A stretch of 64,000 nt of DNA from Piliocolobus tephrosceles (Eukaryota; Chordata; Mammalia; Primates; Cercopithecidae), in the NCBI RefSeq assembly GCF_002776525.5, contig NC_045437.1:131784590-131848589 (forward strand), written 5' to 3'. Both the position numbers and the translations under genes were made by a program. Positions 1 to 12,880 of the stretch are shown here, one piece after another. The notes beneath the pieces are model-generated. The model saw only the letters and a list, made by a program, of their open reading frames with translations, did not search any database and was not told the origin of the DNA. Position 1 is the stretch's first letter, and each line of letters opens with the position of its first letter.

Positions 1-324
1 ATAGGTGGATTAAACGGGAGCGGGCTGATTGCTGTTTCCCGTGTCAAAGCATGAGGTGGGAGCTGAAGCTGCAATTACAGACAATTATTATATTTGGTTG
101 TAAGAGGTCGCATGAATAAACATATCTCTGTGGGTTTCAGTTTTAATCCCTTTCCCCATTTAATATAAGGAGAAGTGTAGGTCATTTCTTCTCATTGTTT
201 TAGTCAAAGTTCTCTGAGACAACATCTTTGCCTGTGTCTCTTCTGGCAAACTCGGTTCACAGTCACTTTATGAGATGGTTTCAGTGTCTAAATTATGCCT
301 TGGGCCAGTCCCACCATTTTTTTT

Positions 325-345
325 GTTGTTGTTGTTGTTGTTGTT
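325..345 (+). repeat. (GTT)7 microsatellite
   Basis: Seven GTT units preceded by a T run. Short simple repeat in the upstream intron. Confidence 0.9.
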
Positions 346-557
346 TTAATTTGAAACAGATCTAGGACCCTTAATTAGCAGGAATTTTTTGGGGTGGGGT
401 GATGGTGATAGTAGCGAGGGGGACTTTGGTCTGATGAACCAAACTAATGTGGAAAGAAAAAAGTACAAGAAATCTCAAAAAGACACCCAGGAGAGAAAAA
501 TGCATCCCAGCTCTTACTGAAATCTTTTTCATTTCTCTATCCTCTTAACCCTGACAC

Positions 558-568
558 GGGGGGGGGGG
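558..568 (+). repeat. Poly-G run of 11
   Basis: Eleven consecutive Gs. Such runs are often length-variable and sequencing-error-prone. Confidence 0.85.
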
Positions 569-902
569 AATATTTTAAAGATTCAAAAGATTTTTATTTG
601 CATGATCAACTGTGATATCTGCTTCAGTGTCTAAACTGAAGGGTAATTTAGGTGAAACACAACCACCCTTGTGTAAAAAAATATGCTAATAAAGATCCTC
701 TTGTTAAAATTATGGTTAACAGTGTACCTTCTGCTGTATAACTATAAACTGTGCAATTTTACTTAAAACTGCATCAAAAGCGTTCCATGCCAAAGACCCA
801 CTCATCAATAGCTCCTCTTGTTAGACTTGTACAGCATAAGCACCAGTTATTATGTGAAATAGCTATGCAATTTTCTTCAGCTCCCAGCTGTTATTTATTT
901 AA

Positions 903-1277
<375 letters not shown>

Positions 1278-1925
1278 TAAAGACAGGAAAATATCTCTGA
1301 GGCCCATCTTTCTTGTGGGACCACTCTCTACTCTGGAAATGGCTAATATTGCCTCCTTTCAGGTTGAGAGAAAGAAGGAGGCCTGGACCATTGCTTTATT
1401 CTAAGCTCCCACTGGATTACAAAATAAGGAAAGGCCAATCCAAGGGAAAAATAAGGAGAGGCCACACAATTTGGTATCACAGAAATTGTGATATATTTGA
1501 CGTGTTTATAATTGCCCATTGAGGTTTTATAATGAACCCATCCTCTTTACCATCCTCCTGGTGTATCTCAGTGACTACCTGTTGAACTTCATTTGGAGAT
1601 CAGGTTCAATGTCGAGGTTGGAGGTGCTTTCTGAATATGAAGCCCAGACCAAATGTCCCTCCTGTGCTCTGTACCTAACTCTCACCTCTTCACCACGTGA
1701 TAGAACTTGCTTTCTGTAGGTAGACTTTGGTAGGGAGAAATCACATTTGTCTTGAGAATTATGGCTAATCAGTGGTGCCTTTGAGAAGACTGAAGGAAAC
1801 CAGATAAAAATTTGAATCAAGGAAAGTGAATGCCACTCAGAAGAACCATGGGTTGGGTTAGGGGCACGCCTGAATTTTTCAGTGCTGCATGTGTGTGTAA
1901 TGTATCCACTCTTCCTCCTCTCCAC

Positions 1926-2053
1926 TCATCCATCCATCCATTCATCTATCCATCCATCCATCCATCCATCCATCCATCCATCCATCCATCCATCNNNNNN
2001 NNNNATCCATCCATCCATCCATCCATCCATCCATCCATCCATCCATCCATCCA
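1926..2053 (+). repeat. (TCCA)n microsatellite with an assembly gap
   Basis: Long tetranucleotide array of CCAT/TCCA units, mostly uninterrupted, with ten Ns at 1995-2004. The gap length is likely arbitrary, so the true repeat number is unknown. Open frames reading HPSIHPSI across it are artefacts of the repeat. Confidence 0.97.
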
Positions 2054-2999
2054 GGAATGAGTGACTGAGGCTTTACTGGATACCAGTCACCATGTTAGAC
2101 TTTCTTCAATTGCCTCAAACTCTCAACCCGTTTCCCTCACTTCCCTTTCCAGTTTGCTAGGTCAGCAAGATTCTTCTCAGAATGCTACCACACAAATTAT
2201 CACCTGATTGCCTGTTTTTTTCCATGGGCCAGGAGTTGACCATAATTCACAAGGTAGAAAACTCCCTTCTCTGCCAGCATCCCAATTTAATAAACACACC
2301 ACTCTCATCATTTTTTTTGCCTGGCTTTTCCCCCCGTGCTTATGGAACACACGAACTGTACTTTTTATTAATTAGCCAGATGTAACACTCTTAGAAGGGA
2401 TTCTTCACCACATCCAGTTTTACAGTCTTTTTAAAGTAAACCATCATCTTTCAAAAGCTACTTCTTTATGGTTTCATTAGTGCTCAGATGGATTGATATT
2501 ACATTTTGCAGGAGGCCATTTCAAACACCTGCTCATGATTACATTCCTAGTTCCATTTCTGTACTTAAAATTATTCTGATCCTCACTTTACAGTAATGTT
2601 GTCTTTATAATACCCTTCCAGTCACTTAAGGCATTGTGTGACTAGAGGTGTTTAGGTGAAAGGAGGAGGAAAAATTAGGGAAATACAGTGAGCATGGTTT
2701 GGAGAGTGCTGCTTAAGGACTGAAGTTATGTTTTTGACTGTGGCTGGTTCGTTGCAATAGGTACTGCCCAATCTGGTGACAGACTTGACTGTCAGTTTGA
2801 AATCTGAGTTCACACTTTCAAAATATGCTTAGGCCACACCCAGCTCCTATTTCTGCTCTCGGGAAGCCAGTGAGAAAGCTCCTGACACCATGCAAATTAT
2901 CCTTCCAACAAAACACCCAAAGCAAACATAGAATATAACCTGCTCTAAAGGAGCCCTCTAGGCAATAAGGATCAGTAACATTATTTTGCAGCATGATAA

Positions 3000-3145
3000 A
3001 GGACTAGGTTGTGAAATAGGTACCAGGAACCCCAAATTCAATCCTTAGTTTCACTCTGGCCTCTATTTGACCTTGGACAAGTTGCCTTAGCTTTTGGGAT
3101 CCTTGATTTCCTCCTTGTTAAAATGAAGGTGATGATCTGTAGGAG
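3000..3145 (+). mobile_element. Probable MIR SINE fossil
   Basis: Resembles the MIR core on the + strand: 'gaccttggacaagttgcctta' followed by a degraded 'cctcatctgtaaaatg' region (tcctccttgttaaaatgaa). Highly diverged. Confidence 0.5.
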
Positions 3146-5072
3146 AGTAAAAAAAATTCTGTGCTTTGGGTGGGGGCAGGTAATGTAGATAGGGAAGTGG
3201 GCTGGGTGGAGGCTGAGAAGACAGGCAAGTACACGCTCTGGTGCCCCCCGGCCCCAGCCAGTTGTTGCTAAGGGGAATGAGAGCCCAAGTGGGGCCAGAT
3301 GTTCCAGTTTGGCAACAATGCATTTTTAATTGTTGGTAACTAATTACAAAATTTTTGGACACTGAAGGGAAGAGAGGGGGAAAAGAAGCCACTTAGGAAG
3401 AATGCAGCCACAGGCCAACAGTTTGAGACCTCTGGATCAACACAGTTATAAGCTTCCTCCCAGCTCAGATGTTCCCTCTTCTAAGAGTATTAATATTTCA
3501 GTTGGGATATCATATTATTCTAAGTTTTAAAGACAGCATTTTATTCACCTGCTTCAGTTTACGAGTCCACAAATGGCCATATTATTATAAGATATTATTC
3601 CAAAAATGGTGACATTTCACTGTGTGTAAGTGGTTGGCCATCACTGGGGACATAGGTATGTCCTATTTCCCTCATCTAGGGGCCTTGACTTCACCTAAGC
3701 CTTACTTCACTTCTCTCCAGTGGAAAGAAAGGGTAGACATGTTCAAATTCTTAGTAATGACAATAACATAGAAATCTGCTTCTCTGCAGAGTGAGTCAAC
3801 TAACCACACAAAACCACCCACTCATTTAGACACTTCAGGCTGACACATAAATATCTACTCAGCAAAGGGTGACTATTGAACTCTTTCATTGGTAATGTGT
3901 GGGAGTGGACCTAGATGCTAATTCATGTTGATGTGAGGGTAATACTTTATTTTGCTGTTGAAAAGTTCTATTTCAAAATGCTCTGTTTAAAAGACTTCGA
4001 GAATCACACACCCTCATCCCTCTGTCTCTCTGCTCCCACCCCCAACCGCCTTCAAATAGCTACCACATGGTGAGACCGCAAAGCATGTTCTCCTCTTGTG
4101 AGCTGTGGGAACCTACGTTTTCCCCCATTCTGGACTTTTTATCATCTAATTTACAGGTAGCCTGAATTATTTTGGGCTATTCTGCAAATCTCTATTTATA
4201 TCCTGCTTGTCAGACCATTGGAGGAAGTTTCCTTTTGTGGCTCACCTTTCTGCGTATAAGTAGAGGCAGAGATCGTGCTTTACATTCATGCGTGGGCTTT
4301 CTTATGTGACCCATGGACTCACAAACCCCTGTGCTCTGATAAGTGACCCTATAATTCAAGTATGAGAGTTGACAAAGGCAAATTTATTTCATAGACTCTT
4401 GCATGGTTCAAAGATAGTGAATCCTGGCATGCTATAGATCGTGGAAAATGGTCTTCCCCTGTACTTTCTCTTCATTCATAAATACCAAGATTTTCTTTGG
4501 CTGGATATTTATGGGACCATTTAGCCTAGTGAGGTTTCTTCTTTAAGCAATAGCTTTATGGAAGATATACAGTTGTGGAGAGAGACAGCCTCAAAATGTG
4601 ACTGCTCTCTCGGTTCCAATTTTTGAAAAAGCATGGGCTCGTGATGAAAGGAGCTGAGCGGCTGCCACAAGGCTAAGCTCAGCGCTACCCTGTGTACTTG
4701 CCTTATCTTCCAGTCATTTGGGCAAGTTCATGAAGACTGTGTTCTGGGGAGTCATTGAGGGGCTTGAGGAGTGTTGCTGTTGGCATTGTTGTTACCCTGA
4801 GTTCCAGGTTGTGTTTACTTGAATTCAAGGCCAACTGTGGCATCAGTTTCTCTGTTTCTTCCCCCTGTGGCAAAATGTGGTACCCTCACAGCGCTATGGT
4901 GCAGAGCCCCTGTCAGCTTGGATGTGCTAACACTTTATTATCTAATGATCTAATATGCAACAAGGCAAAGTGCCCATGCTCATCATTCTGACATAGAATG
5001 CCGGGAGAAGTGACTAAATTACTTTATGTACCATTAGCGCTTGCAGCTATGGTGAACTCACCGGCAGCATTT

Positions 5073-5080
5073 ATGCAAAT
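5073..5080 (+). promoter_or_regulatory. Consensus octamer motif ATGCAAAT
   Basis: Exact match to the POU2F (Oct-1/Oct-2) octamer, in a stretch with no recognised repeat. Other exact octamers lie at 596-603 (reverse), 2890-2897 and 51799-51806. Occurrence by chance is expected at about this density, so function is only a possibility. Confidence 0.3.
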
Positions 5081-5530
5081 GCCTGTGAATTCACTCTAGT
5101 GGCTTTGTCAGGAAACCGTCTGACAGGCAGTTTAAATGCTCATTTTTTAAAGGGGATATATGTATTTTTTAATTTTGGTGTGCATGTGTTTTTCTCCTTT
5201 CCTCTCTTTCTTTCCCTTCTCCCCTTTTTGGGCTATTGGAGGACTTGCCTCCTCCATGGTGACTAGAAAAATGTGAGCACGTTCCAGAGCTCACCCATCA
5301 GTAGAAGCCCTTTCCAGGAGTGGGATTAAGTTCCCAATAGGGTATTCTTTAGATCTAGTTTTTTTTTTTTTTTATATTGTTTTGAATGTGTACATCCTTC
5401 ATATTTATTTGAAAAAAAAATGGACCTATTAATCAAAAGTTTTTAGAATATAAACATGTTAGTGTTCATGAGCTCTGACCTGAGGTCCTACTTAGTTTTT
5501 TAGATCAAAGGCAGGTTCTTTAAAACATAC

Positions 5531-5554
5531 TCACTTTTCAAAAATGAAAAGTGA
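5531..5554. repeat. Perfect 10-bp inverted repeat with 4-nt loop
   Basis: TCACTTTTCA at 5531-5540, loop AAAA, and TGAAAAGTGA at 5545-5554 are exactly complementary. No T-run or gene makes it a terminator; function unknown. Confidence 0.8.
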
Positions 5555-6129
5555 TTGAAATTTAGCTTTTGTGGGCATCAGATACAAATCAATTAAATTT
5601 CCCTTCAAAGTTATAATAAAGACTGCAACATAAAACATAAATGGGCCAAGATCTCAAGATAAATAAAAACCGTAGTGGAGTTTGGTCACACTCAAAATAT
5701 TTTGAAGAATAAAGACTGATGATAGACTCACTGGGCCCATCTCCTGGCTGTAATTACAGCTCTGGAGAAATAGAGTCAGGTGTTCACTACCACCAGTGAA
5801 TTCTGACCTTTTGGTTGTAGTGTTGCTTTACAACTGTCTCTGACAATATGGAGGTGTTCTTGATCTTTAGCATATGACCTTCTATAATCCTTTTGATCCA
5901 GACAGAGGCAGTTTTTGCTTCTGTCAGTTGCCCCTGGGTATCCAGCACCATTGACTTCCTGTGACTAGCTGCATTTAAATGTGTTTTTTGTTTGGTTGGT
6001 TTGTTTGTTTTTATGTTTTTACGGAAATGTGGAGAAAGATGGTTTGAGCTCGAAGAGATTACCCCAAATTGAGCCAGTCTCTTTTCCCTTCTGTATAATA
6101 TGGTCCTAACAGGAGGATAGAAGGAGGAT

Positions 6130-6300
6130 CAGGCTGTCTGGCTGAAGAGCTGGATTCTAGTTCATACTGCCATTAACTAGCTGTGTGGCCCTGGGAAGGT
6201 CACTTTGCTTCTGTGGGTCTCAGTTTAGTATGTCCAGTGAGAGTCAGGTAGCGTTCTCTCTAGGCTTCCTTTTAGCATGCACTATTTTGTGGTGCTCTGA
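6130..6300 (+). mobile_element. MIR SINE fossil
   Basis: Contains the MIR core in order: gctggattctagttc, actagctgtgtggccctggg, aaggtcactttgcttctg, then tctcagttt. Diverged, + orientation. Confidence 0.7.
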
Positions 6301-6439
6301 ACTGAAGCTATTGGCACATGACTTTCTGCAGAAGGTGACTTTGGAGAAATAGGACTTCCTGGGAACAGAGAAATCCACTGGTATTTTCTAATAGAACCCT
6401 TCCTTTGGATCTCCATCCAAGGCATAAGGTGTCAGTAAG

Positions 6440-6741
6440 GTGGACTTGAAATCGCTCATTCATACTAAGCATGCACTACATGCTAGACATTAAGTTAGGA
6501 GCAGTAGGATAATGCAGACTTAGTCCTTGCCTTCACAGAATATATGATGTGAATAGAGAGGAGAGGTACTAAGCAAAGTGTATGACAATGTAAATAGAGA
6601 GGAGAGGTACTAAGCAAAATTAGACTGGTACATCAAAGGGGGACCACAAAAGCAGAGGAGAGTAATGAAGTGTCAGGGAAGCTTTCTTTGAGGAAATCTC
6701 ATTTATGCCAAAACCAAAGAGATGAGTAAGTTTTTACTAGG
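6440..6741 (-). mobile_element. L2-type LINE fossil, first part (split by an LTR)
   Basis: Antisense L2-like 3' end: cattcatac...catgcactacatgctagacatt, then agtccttgccttcacagaa. It appears to continue after the LTR at 7109-7365 (aattccaggaac...ggcaggagatgagactgg). Family call is tentative because of divergence. Confidence 0.5.
6547..6618 (+). repeat. 41-bp tandem duplication
   Basis: Bases 6547-6577 and 6588-6618 match at 30 of 31 positions with a period of 41. Both copies carry agagaggagaggtactaagc. It lies inside the L2-type fossil. Confidence 0.85.
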
Positions 6742-7103
6742 TGTCTTAGTCTGTTTTCTGTTGCTTTAACAGACTGGGTAATTTCTGAGGAACAGGAGTT
6801 TATGTCTTATGGTTCTGGAGGCTGGGAAGTTCAAGGTCATGATGCCAGTAGTGGTGAGGGCTTCCAGGTTGCATCATCCCATTGTGGAAAGGAGGAAGGG
6901 CAAGCAAGTGTGGGTAAAGAGCGCTCACTTTTATAACTAACCCACTCCCGCAATAATGGAATTAGTCTGTTGAGGAGGGTAGAGCCCCCATGATCTAATC
7001 ACTTCTTAAAGGTCCTACCTCTTAACACTGTTGAAACTGCAATTACATTTCAACATGAATTTTGGCAGGGACATTCAACCATTCATCTATTCAAACCATA
7101 GCA
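6742..7103 (-). mobile_element. Solo LTR of the MaLR family (MLT1-like)
   Basis: On the minus strand it begins tgctatggtttgaa... and ends ...gactaagaca, matching MLT1-type MaLR LTRs, length 362 bp. It is flanked by a 5-bp direct repeat CTAGG at 6737-6741 and 7104-7108, the target-site duplication size usual for ERVL/MaLR elements. No internal retroviral sequence or second LTR is present, so it is a solo LTR or non-autonomous remnant with no coding capacity. Confidence 0.85.
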
Positions 7104-7108
7104 CTAGG

Positions 7109-7365
7109 CACAGGGGACAAAAAAAATTGCCAGGTATAGGAAACTGTGTGCAAGGGTTGTTTTGCTTAGGTGAATTCCAGGAACAAAAGGAGACTGAGAG
7201 GACTCCTGTTGCTCCCAGGCAAGGGAGGAGTGGCAGGAGATGAGACTGGGATGGCTGTGAGGGCTACATCATGCAGGCCAAAGTGGGCTGGTCAGGCCAT
7301 GGTCTCGGTGGCAATTGTGAAGTGAGGGGGAGGTCAGGCAGGGCTTTGATGAACTCAGTTTCAAT
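7109..7365 (-). mobile_element. L2-type LINE fossil, second part
   Basis: Continues the antisense L2-like sequence interrupted by the LTR: gtgaattccaggaacaaa, ggaggagtggcaggagatga, catcatgcaggcc, cagggctttgatgaactc. Tentative family call. Confidence 0.45.
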
Positions 7366-8854
7366 TACATGGGCTCCTCAGATCCCGTGAAAGCCCAGGG
7401 CAAGATTGCTCAGACCTGCTTATAACTTCACCCTTCGCTGCTGGACTTTGGAAACTCACCAGGGAGTTGGCTGTGCTTTGGAGCTGTCCCCCTAATTACT
7501 CCTTATTGTATCACTAGTGCATGTGTTCTTTATAGAAAGTCAAACATTTTAAGTCCTTTTTCCTTTTTTTTTTTCCAGATGGCTTTGTATTATTGATTTA
7601 GTTTTTCGTAAGTGGCTTAGAAAGAGTGTACCTTTTGACATCTTTTTAAATGTGTGGAGACCCTCACCTTTTCAAGGTCTTTTGAGTGGAGGGCGGCTGC
7701 ATTATTTGATCCATTAAAATGTATATTACCCCAACAAAGCTTAATGAGTGAAAATAAACTAAAACAACAGAGAAAAATATACCCTCCCAAATTTCTCTCT
7801 CCCCTCCTACCAGGGGCAATGCCTGAGTGACAGCTCACACTAAGGGAAGTCACTGAAGGATGGAAGGTCATTTCTTTCACTCTTCCTCATTCTACAGAGA
7901 CCCAGAAAGTAGATATAATCTGCTCACACTTAAACATAGCTTGTTTCTGTCAAAATCCATTCAGTGCTCTTTATACTTATCCATGTGCATTTCAGGGGTT
8001 GCATAGTTTCCTGGTCACTGGATAAACATGCCAGGGGATTTGGGGTCCACCCCAATGCCTGTACATTTCATATTGGCCTAGCCTTGCCTCCAGTCTTTCT
8101 GGGATTCCCAGGATGCTGAGAAGAATGTCCGTAAAATAAATCCAGCTTCCTGACAGAAATGTACATTCAAGGGCAGATGTTGGATGATGCATAGCTTCCC
8201 ACACAGCCAACAGCCCTTCTGTGGCTAGTTTTGGTACAGAATCCCAGCCAAGCCCGCTAAGGCAAGATCATCTTGGTGAAGACCCAGGCTAAGTAGGAAA
8301 ATACTGGTGTCATCTTTTGTGACTGAGGGTGGCATGTTACAATTTACCAATTTATTTTCCTACTTGAAAAAAAGAAGACAGGTGAAAGAGCAGAACATTA
8401 GGGTTAAGGATATCGAGATGTGTCATAAAATAGAGCACTGAGACCCCAGATTTTCAGGTATCAAATCAGGGCTTTTACTTTGAGCAGTTGAGAAGATGCC
8501 TTTTGTCTTTCCTTGAAATAGAAAGGATATGGTAAGTGGTCAAGATAATGCATAAGGATGTTAGTGAAGACTGATTTCCAGTGTATTCCCTAAGTAATTC
8601 ATAAAGCAGGTAACACCAGAGATCCTAACACTGGGGATGTGGTGGCCAGCAGGATCTCAGCTTCAGACAGAGCGAAGAGTTCATGAGCAGGTGATCTATG
8701 TTCTGCTCATTTGACCATGGCACCACCGATAGCACTGATAACAAAGGAGAAATAGTGCTCAGACTTTGTTGCCATGCTTGACGATAACCAGGCCAGGTAG
8801 TAATCTTTATTATTCTATTATTATTTACTACCACTACTGTTGTTTGTTTTTAAC

Positions 8855-9075
8855 TATTAGCATTTATGGATCATTTACTATATATGCCAGCACCATGGTA
8901 ACCATTTTACTTATTAAGTCTTCCAACGAATCTCATGATATATAATAATTATGATCCCCATTTTACAGATGAGAAAACCGAGGTTTAGAAAGAGTCAGTA
9001 ACTTACTCAAAGCTGCAGAACTAATGAGAATTGGACCTGGAATTTGACCTTAGGTCTGCCTAATAACAGTGCTAA
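8855..9075 (-). mobile_element. MIR SINE fossil
   Basis: Antisense MIR: tttatggatcatttactata, then ccccattttacagatgagaa and gagtcagtaacttactcaaa, then a degraded tail with aattggacctggaatttgac. Confidence 0.8.
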
Positions 9076-9285
9076 GAGTAATAACATTAAACATTCCCTG
9101 AGCCCTACTATGGCGGGCACAGAGTGCTATAGGTACCCTGTTGTAAAAATGAGAAAACCAAGGCTAAAGAAGAGGGTCAATAACTAGCCTACAGTCACAT
9201 AGCAATTAAATAGTAGACCCAGGGTTCAAACCCAGGAAGTTTGATGCTGAAGTCTGTACTCTCAACTATTGCTGTGGTATATTAC
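9076..9285 (-). mobile_element. Second MIR SINE fossil, same orientation
   Basis: Adjacent antisense MIR: aaaaatgagaaaaccaaggc, then agtcacatagcaattaaata and gggttcaaacccaggaag, then ctgtactctcaacta. Independent insertion abutting the previous one. Confidence 0.8.
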
Positions 9286-9999
9286 GAGAAATTCCTTCCA
9301 TCTCCTATCCTATTGTTCTTATTTTTTTCTTAACACAATCAAGGCAATTGTGCTGGTATCTTAAATAGACTTTTTAAAAGTTAACCCAGAGCATATCTTT
9401 TTTTAAAAAATGGGGCACATCATGTATATTTACTTTATAGTTTATTTTCCTTCAGAAACGTGAAGGAAATTTTTTTGGCTGGGACACATTCTGCTAGTCA
9501 AATTTTTAAAAATGCTTATTTTATTCAATGATGAGTATATTTTCTATGGGGCTGGCAAGATAATAAGGATGCTGGTAATATTTTATTTATTTGCAAGAAT
9601 GTTCTAACTCATCTCCCTAGAAATCATTTGTTGGCCATATGGGCTCTCTGGCACGTGTACAAGGTGTGGAGGAAGGAGTCCATGAGAAAATGATGAGATG
9701 ATGAGTTAGGCAGCCGTTAGGATACTGAAGAGTTCGGGAACCTCATGCTAGAAATAACATGTGAAACTGATTTGGATATAGGGAGGCTAGTTTCTTATAT
9801 GAATTTCTTGACAAACCTGTAAACTGTGGGAAATTTCCAGTATTTGGTTGGTTGAGCTAATAAATGAGTGAATCACACCTGACTTATTTTAATAAGCACA
9901 AAGTGTGGTGTGTTGTGTGTTGTAGGGGGCATTTGGGGGCAAAGATTGTTGCTTTCTACTTATATTTTGGCTAGAAATGACAGAACTGTATTTAAAAAC

Positions 10000-10303
10000 T
10001 TTTTTTTTTTTTTTTTTTTTTTTTGAGACAGGGCCTTGCTCTGTTGCCCAGGCTATGAAGTGCAGTGGTGCAATCATAGCTCACTTTAGCCTCAGACTCC
10101 TGCATTCAAGCTATCCTCTCACCTCAGCCTCCAGAGTAGCTGGGACTACAGGTGCACTCCACCATACCAGGCTAATTGTTTTGATTTTGTAGAGACAGGG
10201 GTCACTATATTGCCCAGGCTGGTTTTGAATGCCTGGGCTTAAGCAATTACATCCCTTTGGTCTCCCAAAGTGCTGGGATTACAGGCATGAGCCAGCCTGG
10301 TCA
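10000..10303 (-). mobile_element. Alu element, AluJ-like
   Basis: Starts with about 24 Ts, then gagacagggccttgctctg and ttgcccaggct, with both arms present, ending tgagccagcctggtc. Its divergence and lack of CpG point to the older J class. Full length, inverted with respect to the gene. Confidence 0.95.
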
Positions 10304-10609
10304 GAACTTTTTTAAGCCTCATTTTTTTTTTTTGTCTTATATTTGGTTACAAAAGCATCATAATCCCAATTGAATTGATTTGCCTAATTGATTGTTTCAA
10401 ACCAAGCTGTCTCTATATTTATCTGTCACAGGAGTTTCCCTCACTTGAGAATTTTAGAGGCTTCAAATGATGTTCATGGGCAAGTAAAAGCTTTGATGTA
10501 CTGTTCATAAACCCTTCTTAAGATGAGATATTTAGGAGCAGTGGCCAGGGGTTGATTTCTGATTTTGAAATATGTTTGACCATTTTCAGTTATATATGCA
10601 AAAATAAAT

Positions 10610-10740
10610 TAAAACCAAGCTCTGCCACTACCTTACTACATGACTTTGAGTATGTACTTTGATTTATGTGGGCCTCTGTTTCCTCATCAGTTAAGGTGGG
10701 TCTTGAAAGAGCCCTTCAAGCTCTGATTATTTGTTTTTTG
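10610..10740 (+). mobile_element. MIR SINE fossil
   Basis: MIR core: accaagctctgccactacct, catgactttgagtatgtact, ggcctctgtttcctcatcag, ttaaggtggg. Confidence 0.7.
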
Positions 10741-12164
10741 AACTCAGTTAACTAATTCTGTGAGAGGTTCTTCTATCGCTTAAGGGGCTACACACCTGCA
10801 GCCTTGGAACAGTGGCTACCGAAATGCCCAGGTGATGGTCATTCTAGGGAACGGACCCAATTTCCCTCCACCTTGGCCATCTCTGCAGGAGGTTAACAGT
10901 TGGTTCTAGGAGTTCTGGAAAAGCCACAGAAATGTAGCATACACACCCATTTCACCTCAGGGAGCTCTCACCCTGCATTCTTCTCCCCGAATTTCTTCAG
11001 CTGGGAGCATGTTGTGTACAAGCAGCTTGATGGTTAGCAGTGAGCTTTCAGACCACTATTTCCCATGCAGTAGGTGAGATAATTTTAGAAAATAGGGGAA
11101 AAACATTAAAACATTTTTAATGGTTATGTGTTTATGTTAATGCATAAACAAAACAATAACTCCAGCTTCAAAATCGATCTCACAGCTATTATTGCTTAGG
11201 GCAAGACTAAAGTTAAAGAAAAAGCTGATCTAAACAGACATAGTAGCTACATACTATTAGGTAAATAATAGTGTAAGTGGTACAGGGACAGAGGAAAATC
11301 ATGACTGAAGCTTGGGAAATGCTGTTAGAGAGGGCTGTAAGGGTTGGGGGAAGTAATAATTCTTTCAAGTCACCGGGAAACAGTGTAGGAGCCTGGGAAA
11401 CATTCTTTATTTTGAGTCAAATCATTTTTAAAAGAAAGTCCTTTAGGCTCAGTTTACCATTAGAATAGACTTAAATATCCTAACAGGATTAAAAAAAATA
11501 AAACTCCCAAGCTGCTGTTTTTTATTTTTAAACAATTGGTGTCTGCACGTCAGAGAGCAGAAATTAGTTTGGAAAGAGGACTTGCATCAAGACAGAAAAT
11601 CAGCCAGGGTCCACCCAGGCAGCGCATTATGATAATATATACGGAACCAGCTGGACACTGAGCAAGGCTGACATTGTGTTGTCAAGGGCAGGATCGCCCA
11701 TCAATTTCTGAGATAGAATTTGAGTTCAAATGACAGAAAGAGCAGCAACTGTGTTGAAACTGATGCATGGGGGAGGGGCAGGCAGGCAGGAACCACCGGG
11801 CCTAAAGGCAGGAAGTCCTGGTACCTCCGGAAGGGGGTGGCTCTGTTTTCTCATCTGGCTGCTACCCTTCCTTCTAACCTTAACATCTGTCAGCAAGATC
11901 CACCTGGGTCCTTGCACGATTAGAGCCCACTAAACGGGGAGCTTACTGGTGCTAATTTTAACCCCCAAGAGAATGGAATGCCTGCTGCTGAAATGGGGGC
12001 TAGGTCGACCCAGGAAACGGGACTCCACATAGCCACCAGTTGTCAACCTAAGAAGCCCATCATGGGTGTAGTGGCAATTGTTCATAACTTCTGGATGAAT
12101 TCGTAACTTTTCAGCTACTCTGTACAGTTCCTTAACATCTTAATAACACCAATGATTCCTCTTT

Positions 12165-12590
12165 GGTTCATTTGCTTATTCATTCAATCATTCATCTATT
12201 TGACACTAACACATGTTTATTGACTGACTGCCAATTATATCAGACAATAGGGCTACAGAGGTGATAAGGCAGGGACAGTTGTTAGCATTATGAGGTAGAC
12301 TATCATGTGAGTGTATTTATGTGCTGATATTAGACAAATAATGGCACACAGAATGATTTAAACTGCAATGATGGTTAAGTGCTATAAGGTACAAATACAG
12401 ACTCCTAAGAGAGCTTAAAACTGAGGGACTCAGCCAAGTCTGAAGAATCAAGGAAACTTTTAAAAATTTTAAATGAGAATGACCAGGAGAGGGGAAAGCA
12501 TATTGAAAATTCCATGTGGGGATAAAATATCAGAAGCTGTAGGGAGGGCAAATAGGGAAAGTAGGTTAGGTCTGAGATCCATTTTTGAGA
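12165..12590 (-). mobile_element. L2-type LINE fossil
   Basis: Antisense L2-like 3' end: cattcaatcattcatcta, acatgtttattgactgactg, caatagggctacagaggtga, followed by diverged sequence with gaatgaccaggagagggg. Tentative. Confidence 0.5.
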
Positions 12591-12699
12591 AACTAAACCT
12601 GGAAAATTTCCATAGGTTGTTTACTCTTTGAGATGTGGTTCCATTGCAGTTTCTTAATCATGGGCTAACAGAACTCACTGTCCATAAAATGGTAGCATT

Positions 12700-12880
12700 A
12701 GAGCAGTGTTTTGGGTGATGATGGCGTTACTGTTATGATAGCGGTCGTTAAGTACTTGCTCTGCATCAAGTTCAGTGCTAAGCACTTTGTATGATCTCTT
12801 TTAATGCTCTTAACAGCCATGAGAGGGCACTAGTATTACTAATTTTACTTAACACATTTGGGAAACTGAGACCATCCTTT
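12700..12880 (-). mobile_element. MIR SINE fossil
   Basis: Antisense MIR: agtacttgctctgcatcaag, ttcagtgctaagcactttgt, atctcttttaatgctct, then ttgggaaactgagac. Confidence 0.7.

Noticed and set aside
1830..2064. Open frames reading HPSIHPSI across the TCCA array
   Set aside because: Product of the tetranucleotide repeat and interrupted by Ns; no gene evidence.
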